Positions 35,581-47,532 of a DNA stretch of 64,000 bases are shown here, one piece after another (the first letter of the stretch is position 1; the number at the start of each line of letters is the position of its first letter). The notes below the pieces were generated by a model that was not told the DNA's origin, ran no database searches, and worked only from the letters and a program-made list of their open reading frames with translations. The stretch is from Annona cherimola (taxonomy: Eukaryota; Streptophyta; Magnoliopsida; Magnoliales; Annonaceae): assembly GCA_030490835.1 (NCBI GenBank), contig CM059972.1, forward strand, positions 91,311,137 to 91,375,136, given 5' to 3'. Both the position numbers and the translations under genes were made by a program.

Positions 35581-36162
35581 TTTTAATTCTAAGGTGCTGG
35601 TCTGTTGCTTCAACTTTTGCCCCTCCCTTCCCAAAAGAATCCCTAATCAAAATTTTCAATGCAAGTTTATCAATAAGTGGTGGGATAAGCTAAACATGAA
35701 CCCATATGGGGGTTTCGAAGAGCACAATATTAGAGATAGAGATAGGACAACTCAAACCTAAGAAGATTACCATTTGTCTGTCATACAACCATGGTCGTCC
35801 TCTCAAAATCTCTTCCTTGTCATAAAACGCAATGAGTCTTGCCTTTCACCTTCCAAACTTTCTTCATCGTCGACTTGAAAAGCTCTCTATTGTATTTTCT
35901 CATAGTCCATGGAGGATAAAGCATCGAAGTTCTTTCTCTTAGATCAATTTTTTTGCTATAGTCTTCGTCCACCTCCATAGTTTGGAGTTCCTCCACAAAT
36001 ATTTTTGCTTTGGCTTCCACCTGAGAAAAACCTTGATTCCAACCCATCTCAATTCACGAAGAAGACGCCACTTTGAGCCATCCTAGAGAATCTTCTAGAT
36101 TTTTCTCTTTTACAAAAAATTGTCTTATTTAAACCAAAGGTGCGTACAACCATGAACTTGGG

Positions 36163-37969
36163 TGTGACGCCCCGTTGCCTAGAGATCCGTAATGACTAGT
36201 CAACAGGTGTCATATAATTTAAGAAAAATTCGACAGCATCTCCCCATAATATATAAGGGGTGGTATGAATTAAAAGACCTATTATTTACAAATTTCAATC
36301 TCATCCTATAATATCATATTCCATTATACATTTATGCATTTGTATTCTCACACTATAGAGGCATTTATATAATAAGTAAATCATAATAATTTATCATTCA
36401 CAATAAACAGCCCAAAAGATCATTTAGATATGTGTCAATGTGGATTGCAATCAAGTCCAAAATACCCAAGCATAATATATTTTGTCAAAGTTGGATTTGA
36501 CTGAGTAAGTATCCATAGGCATTAGTATCAAAAGAACATAAAGTCTAAAATAATTGGAAGCACGAATGCTAATCAAATGGTCTTCAACATTGTGTCCTCC
36601 CCCTACGCCATTTTGAGGCTCCTCACCTGGCTTATGATTTAAAAACAAAATAACAAATCTTGTGAGTCTAAATAGACTCAGTAAGTAGATAGCAGTTATC
36701 ACAATATGGAAATGAGTAAGACTTCGGATGCGCATGCCATGATAGAGTTGTAAAAAGATGATTCTTGAATAACAATACAAGACACATGAGTCCATCACCT
36801 ACACCCAAGAATATATGCGTAAAGCCATACATAAATAGAAAGATTACAATAATTCTCTCCTCATGTCGATCAAGGGCCACGAACAATCCTTTACAACCAT
36901 CCATCTTCAATAGTACATCATCCATAATGTAAAGGAACAAACACCACACAGCACACATACACTCACTATTACACACTCACTATTACATAGGCTTTTCATC
37001 GAACATCTGATAGATACCAAGGGAAGGACCTATAGTTTCTCCTGTCGGTTTACCTCACTGAAGTAAGATCATATTCTAATGATATAAAACTACTAACGGG
37101 TCATCTATTTTATAAAAATCACATAGCAACATCCATTTTCTCCATAAACCCTTCTAACTATAAGCTGCCACAAGCCCTAATTCCCTAAACACGAGATTGT
37201 TGAACACTGCCTCTTCTCACCAGCCCTATTTCATGTTTAAAACAAAATTTTATCACTAATTTGAGAAGAGATGACATCTACTTACCTCACTCGTGATTTT
37301 TTCCCAAGAACAGCGACCTTATACTCGGATCTTTGAGATTTTGAACTTTCTTGAGGTGAATCAATAATCTATAAAGAAGCTTAGAAGAGCTTTTGACACG
37401 GTTTAAGGCTAAATCAACACCAGGAAGAAAAGGAAAAAGAAAGTGGAAGAAACAGCGAGAGAGGGAGAAGAAGAAGAGAGAAAGGGGCGTGCTCGAACTA
37501 AGACCTAGTAGGCATGTTCCCATTTTAACTAGGCTCAAACACAATTTGCAACTTGTTTTTTCCACCTATACAACTTAGTAAATTAAAATTTTTTCCAAAG
37601 GCATTGCCCCCTCACCCCCACAAGGGGCGCTGCCCCCTTGACCCCCGCGACCTGACCGGGTAGGTCAAACCCCATACCTACTCTATGAGGTGGAAAATAA
37701 TCATAATGCCTTAAATAGTGCATTAATTATACACATCTAAATCAAATACCCAATAATCATATTATAAACAGGTGGTGACACTACAGAAACATATCAATGT
37801 CACAACTTGTACTTGTGTTTAACATGCTCATGAATGTGTCTCATACAACCCAACATGTCAAAATATCATTTATTCCTAGCAGCATATTTGTAAACTATCC
37901 CATAGTTAGGAATGAATTGTAGTAGTAATAATAATAATAATAATAATAATAAAATATTTGGTCCTCACA
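36163..37969 (-). mobile_element. Solo LTR (1807 bp), minus orientation
   Basis: On the plus strand it runs TGTGACGCC...GTCCTCACA, with the TSD TTGGG at 36158-36162 and 37970-37974. On the minus strand the LTR starts TGTGAGGACC and ends GGGGCGTCACA, a typical plant Ty3/gypsy pattern. It includes a (TAA)n run at 37923-37953 near its start and a GC-rich stretch at 37600-37670. No internal genes are present. Parts near 36640-36680 resemble the larger solo LTR at 57266-60181. Confidence 0.88.
37923..37953. repeat. (TAA)n microsatellite
   Basis: About ten TAA units inside the solo LTR. Confidence 0.9.
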
Positions 37970-37974
37970 TTGGG

Positions 37975-38991
37975 TATAGCTGGTAGTTTCACATTATAAG
38001 TACATACACGTGGTCTCGGCTTCGAGTCCACAAGAGAGCAAACGACTCGACATAACGTAATAAAAAAAATGTATATAGCCTCAACTTAAAAAAACGTAAA
38101 ATTAATATAATAAAATTAAATTTATATATTAATTTCAAGGTTGCATATTCAATAGTTAAATTGTTTAAAATATCATTCCTGTAGATAAATAATTTCGAAA
38201 AGTATTACTACAGTCTAATGCATATATGAATGGGTCTAAATAGTTTTTTAAAAAAAGATTATATATGATCATACATTTTTTAAATAGTCACTACCCACCT
38301 TAGAATCCATTTGAAACATATTCAGTAGCATGTAGGAAAAAGGATTTTAAACAATATAATTAATTAGATCTTTTATTCATAGCCCAAGACGTGATCAAGT
38401 GGTTTGATATCTATATGTGCATGAATAAGGTCTTGATTTTAAATCCGGATTGGCGTGATCATCTCCAGTCATATCAAAAATAAAAAAATTAGATTTTTTA
38501 TTTTATTATAAAGCTAGGTACAAAGTGGGGGCGGCACTATGTAATGTTAAATGGTACAGAAATATTGCAGTATTTTCGTTGTATAATAATGTTACATAAC
38601 TTGACATAAAAAAATAATAATGTTGCGTAAGCGCATATATCTTATAGAATACAACTTTTTAATAAATCTTTTCTTTACAATTTTTCATAATTATGTGTTA
38701 AATATTGTTTAAGGATGTCAATTCTTTGTTGAGTTTAGTGATCATTACCAAATTTCAAACGATTTTACAAAATATTTTTGCTTTATATTTTATTTATTTA
38801 ACCATGTAATTGACCCGAATGGTGGTACTCGAGCTTGATTTAAGCAGTCAGCAGTTTAGACAATAGAAGTATGTATAGAAGTTTAGTAGTACTTTCATAG
38901 GTGTTTTCGTGGTTTTCTTTTCCTTTTTTGCAAAATAGACCCCATAGGTATGTATAATTGTTTTTTACCATGTTACGGTATTATGTGGCTT
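37975..38991. other. AT-rich stretch with possible tRNA-like SINE traces
   Basis: At 38010-38030, GGTCTCGGCTTCGAGTCC looks like a tRNA B box. At 38390-38455 a similar but weaker A/B-box arrangement occurs. No complete SINE could be delimited. The rest is AT-rich with no recognisable gene. Confidence 0.3.
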
Positions 38992-39130
38992 GGGGTGCAA
39001 CAGAATGAAGCAATTAAAGTTTAATCTTAATCATAAGTCCTAATTCATTTATAAAATATGAATGGTAATCTATTTATCAACTCATTTATAAAACCTCTGC
39101 CCTATTTTGTCTACAACTCATTTAATCAAC

Positions 39131-39141
39131 AGGTTAGTGGA
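39131..39141. repeat. Left target-site duplication of LINE-D
   Basis: AGGTTAGTGGA, identical to 47089-47099 after the poly(A). Confidence 0.82.
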
Positions 39142-39806
39142 GAAAGTCTAGTGAAAAATCCAAGGGTGGCGTAGTAGGCTAATTGCAAGTGGAGGAAAGG
39201 AAGCACTTCAAAAGGCTGTGGCACAAACCATCTCAAGCTACTTAATGAACCTCTTCCTTATCCCGAAAAAGGTATGCGAAGAACTCAATTTCTTAATGAG
39301 TAGAAATTAGTGGGGTAAGGACGGGAAGAGAAAAATTAGTTGGGTAGCTTAGAAGAGGCTCTGTTTACCAAAGGATCAAGGGGGTCTGGGATTTCATGAT
39401 CTTTCTGCTTTCGATATGGCTCCTGTGGCAAAAGAAGCTTGGAGATTGCTTTTTCAAACAAGTACTCTTAGCTATAAGGTTTTCAAAAGTAAATATTTCA
39501 GATCTAGATTCATCTGACAAGGAAGAACTAGAAAGGGAGCTTCATAAATTTGGCAAAGCATAACTAAAGCCCTCCCCTTTTGAAAGAAAGTATAAAATGG
39601 AAAGTAGGCGATAGGAAGAAGATAAACTTTTTAATGACTTATGGGCAGAAGGAAAGATTGAGAAATCTGGTCCTCTTCCTAGTGGCATGGGAGATGACAT
39701 TAAAGTTGATTTTTTTGTGGATAAGGAAAAAAGGGAATGAAGAGAGAATGAAGTAAAAATGACAGCTGAAGAATGCGAATGAGAGATGATAAAGGATGTT
39801 CAATTC

Positions 39807-39823
39807 AAAATAGAGAAGTATAA
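39807..39823. repeat. Left target-site duplication of LINE-A
   Basis: The 17-bp AAAATAGAGAAGTATAA is identical to 45884-45900. Confidence 0.92.
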
Positions 39824-40038
39824 CAAAGACAGAGAGAGAGAGAGTACTCCCCCGCGTGGCCCGAAAGGCGATTTATTCGTGCTCGGTGCCGGGTGGAGGT
39901 CCTGGACAGGAACTCGTTTCCTTCTGCAAATAGCCGGAGATATCAGTGGTGGAGTGGAGACCGAGTTAGGCGGTAGTGCAGGTGCTGAAGTGCCGTGGAT
40001 TTGGACGACGAAGTGCAGTGGACTGAATACGTTCAGCA

Positions 40039-41724
40039 ATGAACCCGAGCGTGGACGATCTTCTTCAAGCTGAGCTCCAAACCATGTCTATCTCCGGATC
40101 AGCGATAAAGAAGATATCCCCGGGAGCTGATGCTGCGTGCCTATGCTCGGTGTGGTCGTCGAAACAATACAATAGGGAGCTTTTTAAGTCAATGATGCGG
40201 AGATTGTGGAGGACGATTGGCAGTTTTCAGTTTGTGGATTTGGGTGAGAATCTGTATAAGGTGGTTTTTTCCAAACAGGAAGATAAAGAGAGGATCTTGG
40301 CAGGAAGACCGTGGCTGTATGACAGGCAGTTGATAGTGTTCATGGATCTGACTAGGGAGACAGATTATGCCCAAGTGATGCTCGCTAAAACTCCTATATG
40401 GGTGCACATATTGGGAATCCCTCACTTGGTAGATAAGCAAGAGTTGGGACGACGTATTGGCGGTACATATGAGTTTGTGGAAGCAATGGAAGCATCTGAT
40501 TTGGAGTTGAAGCTGAAAGTGTGGATTGATTGCAGGGAGCCACTGCGAAGAGGCATGTTTCTGCAAGTAGGTAAACAAGGGAGAGTTTGGATTTCATTCC
40601 AATACGAAAAGCTGCCGATCTTTTGCTACCAGTGCGGAGTTATGGGCCACGCGTTCAAGGAATGCCAGAAATTGGGAAATCGATCCGAAAATGTGGTAGA
40701 AGCAAACATGCCTTACGGGAGTGCCTTGAGAGTGGGTACTCGGCCGCTGAGAGTGAGAGATGGCCAGGAATCGGGTAACAGGGTGGCCCCAAGGAAATAT
40801 TTGGGCTAGTTAAATGTGGATGATGAAGATCAAACGGGCAGAGGGGAAGGATTGGGGGCACGGATGGATGCGTCGTCGTCTCAAGAAGAGATGGGTCATC
40901 TCTATCTGTGGGAGCCAGCAGCAGACAGTGGGAGATCACTATCTGCGGGAGCAGCGAAACCTCAAGCCAGTCACCGAGGTCTTCAACATATGCAGAGCCA
41001 GAAGCAGACAGTGGGAGATCACCCCATACATGCTCATTTGCAACAACCTGCTGTTTAGATAAGAGATGGTGTGGCTGGAAGGGGATCACGGACGACCCAG
41101 ACGGGTGCTTTGTCCTCCCAACAAGAGTGTGTTGGCTGTCATCATTGGCAACAGTTTTTTGGGCATGAGCTGCCAACACCCCACGCACAAGGAGCTCATG
41201 TGGTGAACCACATCCAAGTGCAGCAAGTCAGTACGGATATGCAATGGCTCTACCAGCCTGAACAGATTGCATGGACAATTCCCCAACAGAGGCCTTCTAC
41301 ACAGCTGGAACCATGGCAGACTATAGGGATCTCCTCTCAACAGCAACAATATGAGAAGAAAGGGGAAATCTCACAAACCAATATGCAGGACATCCCCATT
41401 AGCATGGATTCCGACAGGCCACAAGCTTCGCCTTCAACTGCCGGGGCGGAATTGTTGGAAAGGGAAGACCGAATTTCTGAGAAACCTCAAGAGGGAATGT
41501 CAGATGACCAGTTAGGGAGGGGCAGATGGAAACGGAGGGCGAGAGGGGAGAAACATGTACTGGTAGGCGGTCCAAGTGTGACTTCAAAGGGGACTACTTC
41601 CAAAAGAAGGGTGGATAGGGAGCAGCAGGAGTTCAGAATCAATCATAAGCGTCCAAAAGTGGACAAATCCCATGACGGTAACGAGGTGGTGGCTGAGGGG
41701 GTCCCTCAGGCCCACCTCGATTAA
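40039..41724 (+). pseudogene. LINE-A ORF1: DUF4283-like RNA-binding protein with CCHC zinc knuckle, two stops
   Basis: There are 561 codons in a single frame, interrupted by TAG at 40807-40809 and TAG at 41056-41058. The N-terminal part (residues about 30-190) has the hallmarks of the plant LINE ORF1 domain, such as YNRELFKSMMRRLWR and GRPWLYDRQLIVF. The zinc knuckle is C196-x2-C199-x4-H204-x4-C209. The tail is Gln/Ser/charged-rich and low in complexity. In this family the protein coats the LINE RNA. The ATG at 40039 is the first after the 5' UTR. The ORF1 stop TAA (41722-41724) is one base before the ORF2 ATG. Confidence 0.88.
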
Positions 41725-41725
41725 C

Positions 41726-44700
41726 ATGTCTCTCTTGGTATGGAATTGCCGTGGGCTTGGGAACCCATGGGCAATTCGCTGTCTCCTTGACTTGGTCAAG
41801 AAAAAAGATCCCAAATTGATTTTTCTTTCTGAAACGAAAAGGACTACAAAGGAAATGGAAGGAATTCGGCTCAAACTCAAGTTTGATAATTGTCTTGCGG
41901 TTGACCCTACGAAAAGAAGGGGAGGGATAGCATTGCTATGGCATAGTGATTTTCCTGTTAGAATAAAAAGCTATTCAAATCATCACATAGATGCAGATAT
42001 TCATGGGTGGAGGTTCACAGGACTATATGGTCATCCCAGAACGCAGCTGAGGATCCACACTTGGCATCTCCTGGGTATGTTAAGTGACAGGTCGGACTCT
42101 CCGTGGATAGTAATGGGTGATTTCAATGAGATTACGGGATCAAATGAATATCTCAGTCAAAGGAATCGACCTCAACAGCAAATGGATTCTTTACGTAATG
42201 CCTTGGATAGGTGTAATCTGGCCGATATTGGGTTTGTGGGACCAATTATGACGTAGAGCAACAATCGAAGGGGTACTCAGCGGGTAAAAGCCAGACTGGA
42301 CAGAGGAGTGGCAACACCAAACTGGTTATCCTTATTCCCTTTTGCGAAAGTTTTCCATTTATCTGTGGCCTACTCTGATCATTGTCCTCTTCTGCTAGTT
42401 TTGAACACATTGAATCGCAGAAGCAAACCTCCAAGGGAATTCCGATATGAACTGTTCTGGGCAAGAGATAGGGAAACCCATCGGATTGTCAATCAAGCAT
42501 GGACTTCGCAGCAGTGTCCTGGTATCTCTGGCCCGATTCCACTGGAACGGAAGATACACTCATGCAGTACGGAACTATCTAAGTGGAATCGATGGAAGAG
42601 GGGGAATCTAAGGAAAGCCATTGAGGAAAAGCAACGGGAGCTGGCAATTCTTATGGATCAGAACCCCACTTACCACAGAGACGACGCTATAAAAAGAACT
42701 AAGCTCCAAATCAACATCCTACTGGGTGACGAGGAACAGCTGTGGAGGCAGAGAGCAAAGACCGATTGGCTTCACGAGGGGGACAAAAACACGAGGTTTT
42801 TTCACCATATGGCATCAAATCGCAGAAGGGTTAACAACATTGACGGCCTAATGGATCACAATGGACAATGGATCAGTGATCAAGATAAGCTGATGGAAAT
42901 GATAGTGGCTCACTTCTCTTCTCTATTTTCCTCTTCTGTTCCAACTAGATGTGAATGGTTGAATGCTAAGATTTCTTCAAAAATTTCAGACCAGCAGAAG
43001 CACTCATTGAGTAGAACCCTTGAATTTGATGAAGTAGCCAAGACAGTCAAGTCGATGAGCCCAACAAAGGCGCCGGGGCCAGATGGCATGTTAGCGGGAT
43101 TATTTCAAAAACATTGGCAAACGGTAGGGCAGGATGTTTTCCAGTGGTGCAAACAATTCATGGAACAACCGGATTTCGAGCAACAATGCAGGCAGGTTGA
43201 AAAGCAAAACTCCACTACTATCGCCCTGATACCGAAAAAGGTGGGAGCCCAATCTTTGGCTAATTTCCGCCCGATTAGTCTCTGTAATGTAGCTTATAAG
43301 ATATTGGCCAAAGTTCTGGCAAACAGAGTAAAGCTATGCCTCCATGATATTATCAGCGAACATCAGAGCGCTTTCATCCCAGGGCGACTAATTTCTGATA
43401 ACATGTTGGTTGCATACGAAGTCATACATTCCTTAAGGAGGCGGAGGAAAGGTGCGAAGCAAGAGATGACTATCAAACTTGATATGTCCAAGGCGTATGA
43501 CCGGGTGGAGTGGGATTTCTTAAAGCAGATTATGGAAGCTATGAATTTTGGTTCGGTGTGGATCAGATGGATCATGGGCTGCATCTCAACGGTCAGGTAC
43601 AGAGTTAATGTTAATGGCTTTAAGTCAAGATACTTCAAACCTCAGCGGGGCTTACGACAAGGCGATCCGTTATCTCCTTACCTTTTCATCTTATGTGCTG
43701 AGGGGCTATCCGCTCTCATAGCAAGTGCGGCCAACGGTGGGAGAATCAATGTCATCAAGCTAAATCCTAGGGGACCGCCTATCACCCACCTTCTTTTTGC
43801 GGATGATGCAATTGTATTTACCAGGGCGGAGAGGCGGGATGTTCAAAATCTAATGGAAACTCTTCAACAATATGCGGAGGCTTTAGGTCAAGTGGTAAAT
43901 GTTGAAATAACTGCCGTGTTTTTTAGCCCAAATGTTAGAAGTACTGTGAGAAGCGAACTCATCCACCTGATTGGAACTATGGGTCAGAACTTGGATCACT
44001 ATTTGGGGCTTCCGGCATGGCTTGGTAGGGCCAAAAACCACATGTTCAATGGTCTCAAACAACGCATCTGGAACAAAGTTCAGGGATGGAAGGGTAGGCT
44101 ACTCTCCTAGGGAGGGAAGGAGGTCCTCATCAAAGCAGTAGCCCAGGCTATACCGACATACACGATGAACATATTTTTGCTTCCAAAAGCATTTTGTAAT
44201 GAAATTAATAGGATGATTAGCAGATTTTGATGGGGGGAAAAGGAGAACAAACGGAAAATGTGTTGGGTGGCCTGGAAGGACATGTGCATATCTAAACTAT
44301 CGGGCGACATGAGATTCAGGGAACTACATTTCTTCAATATTGCTCTTCTCGGCAAGCAGGTCTGGCGCCCAACTTTACAAACAAACTCTCTCTGCTACAG
44401 GGTTCTCAAAGCAAAATATTTCCCTCATGGAGATATATGGAGCTCAAAAACTAAAGCTTCCGACTCTTTTACCTGGAAGAGTATTAGGAAGGCAATGAAG
44501 ATGATTCGGGCTGGATGCAGGTGGCGAATTAGTAATGGTAAGCGGGTCCAATTCTTTAAGGATGCATGGCTGGAGGACCGGTTGTCCATTGCGGGCCCCC
44601 TCCCGCGGGGTATCCCAGAGGACGTTAAAGTCAACCACTTTATTAATGAAACCGAGCATACGTGGATCAGGGAGAGGGTTGAGGCGGCCGTGGGAGAGGT

Positions 44701-45862
44701 GGGATGGAGACAAATTAGTCAAGTACCCCTACCCAACACTACAGAGGAGGACCGGATGTTCTGGATACATGAACCAAATGTCATTTTTTCTGTTAAGTCT
44801 GCCTATAGAATGCTGAACGTGGCAACATCCCACCAATCAAACTTGGCAGTGTACAAGGCCATCTGGAAGACGAAGCTTCCAAGCAAAATCATGATATTTG
44901 GATGGAGACTATTCAAAGATGCCCTACCAACCAAGTTAAACTTAATGTTGAGAAACATTGATGTTGACCCATTTTGTCTATTTTGTAGATCGGAGACGGA
45001 AGACGCTACTCACTTATTCATGGAATGTCGCCACATTAGGGCGGCTTTCTTGCGAGCAGCCAGAATTACCTATAACTTGGGGTCCATCCAGGGCGTTTTT
45101 CGAGGCTTGATCTCAACTATCAGGCAGGGCAGACTAGCTTTCTTCATCACCTTCTGTTGGCGGGTGTGGTTCATGCGTAACAAACTCAGGGAGGAGGGGG
45201 TACCGCCAACATTCAGAAACATCATCGAGTGGTGCAACGACTACCTTGAGCAATTCAAGAGAGCAAAATTCCTTACTCTTGATGGGTTGATGGATAGACC
45301 TCTTGTGGTCAGATGGACAAAACCACCAGGGGGCTACCTCAAATTGAATGTTGATGCAAGGAGGCATGACGACACGCAGGCTCTGGGGTTTGCCGCCATT
45401 ATTCGGGACTCCAATGGAAGGTTCGTGGGAGCTAAAGGATGGAGACGTACAGGCACTATGGGACCCCTCTGCATGGAGGCGACTGCGCTAATACTGGGTC
45501 TTAAATGGGCGGTCCTACTAAAATTGGGAAATGTGCAGTTCGAAACCGATTCTCTACTTTTTGTCAATTATGTCTTGAAGGACGAGCCAATTCTTTCACC
45601 GGTTGGGGCAACTATCGCGGAAATCAAATCCCTCTTCTCTTCATTTCCACATTTCTCTCTTCTTCATGTGCTAAGGCATGGTAATGCCGTCGCCCATTCT
45701 TTAGCTGATTTTGTTTCTATTTCTGGTGCGGGCTGTCATGTGTGGTGGGGTAACCCACCTCAGATTATTTTGGAAAAATTGTGTACAGATAATTTTTTGG
45801 CAATGAATTGCTTGGACTCCTCTATCCCATCCTCCCCTTCGAATATAGAGGAGAGGGGATAG
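41726..45862 (+). pseudogene. LINE-A ORF2: endonuclease, reverse transcriptase, zinc-binding and RNase H polyprotein, three stops
   Basis: There are 1378 codons in one frame. The order is AP-like endonuclease (WNCRGLGNP near residue 6; SETK with E36; GDFNE near 132), then reverse transcriptase (KAPGPDG, FRPISLCNV, QSAFIPGRLI, LDMSKAYDRVEW, RGLRQGDPLSPYLF, FADD at 691-694). A zf-RVT-like zinc-binding segment follows (FGWRLFKDALPTK), and then a C-terminal RNase H with D1210, E1251, D1275, H1318 and D1328. In-frame stops are TAG at 42254-42256 (codon 177, in place of a conserved Trp), TAG at 44108-44110 (codon 795) and TGA at 44228-44230 (codon 835, again Trp). All fit single C-to-T or G-to-A changes. 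Catalytic positions otherwise look intact, so inactivation seems recent. Confidence 0.93.
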
Positions 45863-45883
45863 GGTGTCCTTTTTACATCAAAA

Positions 45884-45900
45884 AAAATAGAGAAGTATAA
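45884..45900. repeat. Right target-site duplication of LINE-A
   Basis: Exact copy of 39807-39823, directly after the A-tail. The first A's may belong to the tail. Confidence 0.92.
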
Positions 45901-47088
45901 GATTGTTTTTTTGGAAGTTGTAAAAGGATGGGAGGTTTAGTGTGAAATCAGTGTATAAGTTGGCATACCTTAAACAGTTAAATGCTGAGACTAATGAGGA
46001 AATAAAAAACAGAAATATTGAAGTAGACAGAACTTTTGAAAGAATTTAGAAGTTGGCAATTCCAAAGAAAGCGCAGCACTTTGGTTGGAGAATGTATATA
46101 AATACGCTCCCCACAAGGGAAAATCTATCAAAGAAGGGTTTGATGGGGGAGGTATACTTCCATCTGTGTTCAGACAGTAATTCAACTGAAAACAATATGC
46201 ACACATTCTAATTTTGCCAAAAAAGTTTGCAACTTATTTAGAATTCCATACTTTCAGTAAACAGCGAATCGGAGTTTCAATGATGTAAAAGAAATTATGG
46301 ATCAGAGAAAGATTCCAGATTATTAGCCCTCTACATTACAAGCTGCTAGAGGATTCGGTACTTCAGGAATAGATGGATCAATGACGAACACATGGGTGCT
46401 CTGCAGGAGACGATCCAATGGTGTAGGGCCTACCTCCATCATTTTCAATCTTCAATCCTACTAAAGGGAGGAGGTCTCATGTGCAAAAATAGCCCAGTTA
46501 GGTGGGTGAAACCAAAAGGGGAGCTATGAAGTTAAATGTTGACACAGGCGATGATGAGACAATAAGGAAAGTGGGTTATGGTACGATAATTTGATAATTT
46601 GAGATTGAATGGGGTGCTTTAGGTAGCTAAGATATGGAATGAGGTTAGTGACCCACATCCAATGGATCAAGAAGCAAAGGCTAGTAGCTAGAGATGCAAA
46701 ACGTTGAAGTGGAATATGATTCCCTTACAGTCGTCAGCTGGCTACAGGATGGCAGGGAAATTCGTTCAAGCATTAGTGTTATTATTGAAGACATTAGAAA
46801 CCTAACCACACATTTGAATCAAATTAGCTTTCATCATGTCTTACCAGAGGACAACAGCCCAGCTGGCTAAGATGGCAATGGAAGCTGATTTACAAACTTT
46901 ATCCGAGGAGGTCCTTTTGCCCAGCTGTATTACTGAATTTTTGTGTAAAGACAATGAAATAGAGTAGTTTTTTAGCATTTTGGTTTTTTATTTTCGTGCC
47001 CCCCCTCGTGCCTCCTTGTACAGTTAGCTGAGGCCCAGGGGGCTGGAGCCCATGTTGTTAGCTTAGCTTTATACACTTAAAAAAAAAT

Positions 47089-47099
47089 AGGTTAGTGGA
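47089..47099. repeat. Right target-site duplication of LINE-D
   Basis: AGGTTAGTGGA, identical to 39131-39141. Confidence 0.82.
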
Positions 47100-47532
47100 T
47101 TGTTCATGGATTGTCAATGTGGGTTATAAATAGGTTTTAACGAAATTGATTTATTAACAATTACATGAAATAAAATATTTTAAACTCATTTAAAACAAAA
47201 ATATTAATAGCTTAAAAATAAATCTAACAATCATAAAAGGTAGCATAAATCTCAACTTTTCAATGGACACTTGCTTAACAACAACAGTTTCTGTATAATA
47301 TAAAAAAATACGAAGTCTATATGATAACATATACTATTAGCGAATGGGTGGGCTAAACAGATCATTGTACAAGTTGACGGGTTGATAAGGGTCAACTTAT
47401 GAACCGTTTATTTAGTTAAATGGGTTGTAGATTATCAAATTGCAATTCATTTAGCAAAAATATCTAATCCTAGGTTTTTAAACAGTTTGGACAAATGAGT
47501 TGGCAGGTCAACCTATTTATATTGCATCCCTA

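Larger units (their letters stand above)
34500..36047 (-). pseudogene. LINE-B ORF1 remnant
   Basis: It starts at a Met at 36047 and shows RKYNRELFKSTMKKVWK near 35890, aligned with ORF1 of LINE-A. It also carries a degenerate zinc knuckle, CYWCSKMGHNHRDY, near 35400-35450, in which the last Cys is Tyr. The tail (35260-35000) is Glu/Lys-rich. Frameshifts separate the parts. Two in-frame tandem duplications, of 60 and 51 bp, are present. Confidence 0.8.
23050..36150 (-). mobile_element. LINE-B: old minus-strand LINE split into three pieces by two LTR insertions
   Basis: Reading the minus strand from right to left, ORF1 lies at about 36047-34500 and ORF2 starts with an ATG at 34479 (MSILVWNCHGLGNP, the same start as LINE-A). 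GDFNEVVGS lies near 34090-34060 and RT motifs at 33150-32610. RT continues at 26601-25692 (GFETKEIHPNRGLR, then FADDTLLF), and the zf-RVT region continues at 23697-23050 (GEVGWRQ, FGWRMIMNVIPTK). The pieces join within motifs at each 5-bp TSD. Removing the two inserts leaves about 5.1 kb. RNase H and the 3' tail are not seen, so the left end is lost. Stops and frameshifts are frequent. Confidence 0.88.
39824..45883 (+). mobile_element. LINE-A: full-length, nearly intact L1-type non-LTR retrotransposon
   Basis: The element has a GC-rich 5' UTR (39824-40038), ORF1 (40039-41724), ORF2 (41726-45862), a short 3' UTR ending TTTTTACATC and an A8 tail. It is flanked by an exact 17-bp target-site duplication, AAAATAGAGAAGTATAA, at 39807-39823 and 45884-45900; the A's of the tail and the TSD merge. 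Both ORFs stay in one frame throughout, with two stops in ORF1, three in ORF2 and no frameshift. It is inserted in an older LINE of the same type. Its base composition (GC-richer) stands out from the AT-rich flanks. Confidence 0.95.
39142..47088 (+). mobile_element. LINE-D: older 5'-truncated LINE that hosts LINE-A
   Basis: The two halves, 39142-39823 and 45901-47088, read as one LINE ORF2 tail. The left half encodes GGKEALQKAVAQ and GGLGFHDL, the post-RT region. The right half continues with FSVKSVYKLAYLKQ, FGWRMYINTLPTRENL and RNase H traces, then a 3' UTR ending in A9. The host is flanked by the 11-bp TSD AGGTTAGTGGA (39131-39141 and 47089-47099). Many stops and frameshifts make it clearly older than LINE-A. 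The start lies downstream of the RT domain, so it is 5'-truncated, as is usual for LINEs. Confidence 0.88.
38992..47532. mobile_element. hAT-like MITE interrupted by LINE-D
   Basis: The left arm is 38992-39141 and the right arm 47089-47532. The ends are GGGGTGCAA and TTGCATCCCTA, a short imperfect terminal inverted repeat. The inner text has repeated GGGTTG/GGTCAACC-like words, also found at 2260-2925. An 8-bp TSD could not be confirmed, so the class is inferred. Confidence 0.45.

Noticed and set aside
38010..38030. A tRNA gene from the B-box-like GGCTTCGAGTCC
   Set aside because: No cloverleaf or acceptor stem can be formed. At best a SINE trace.
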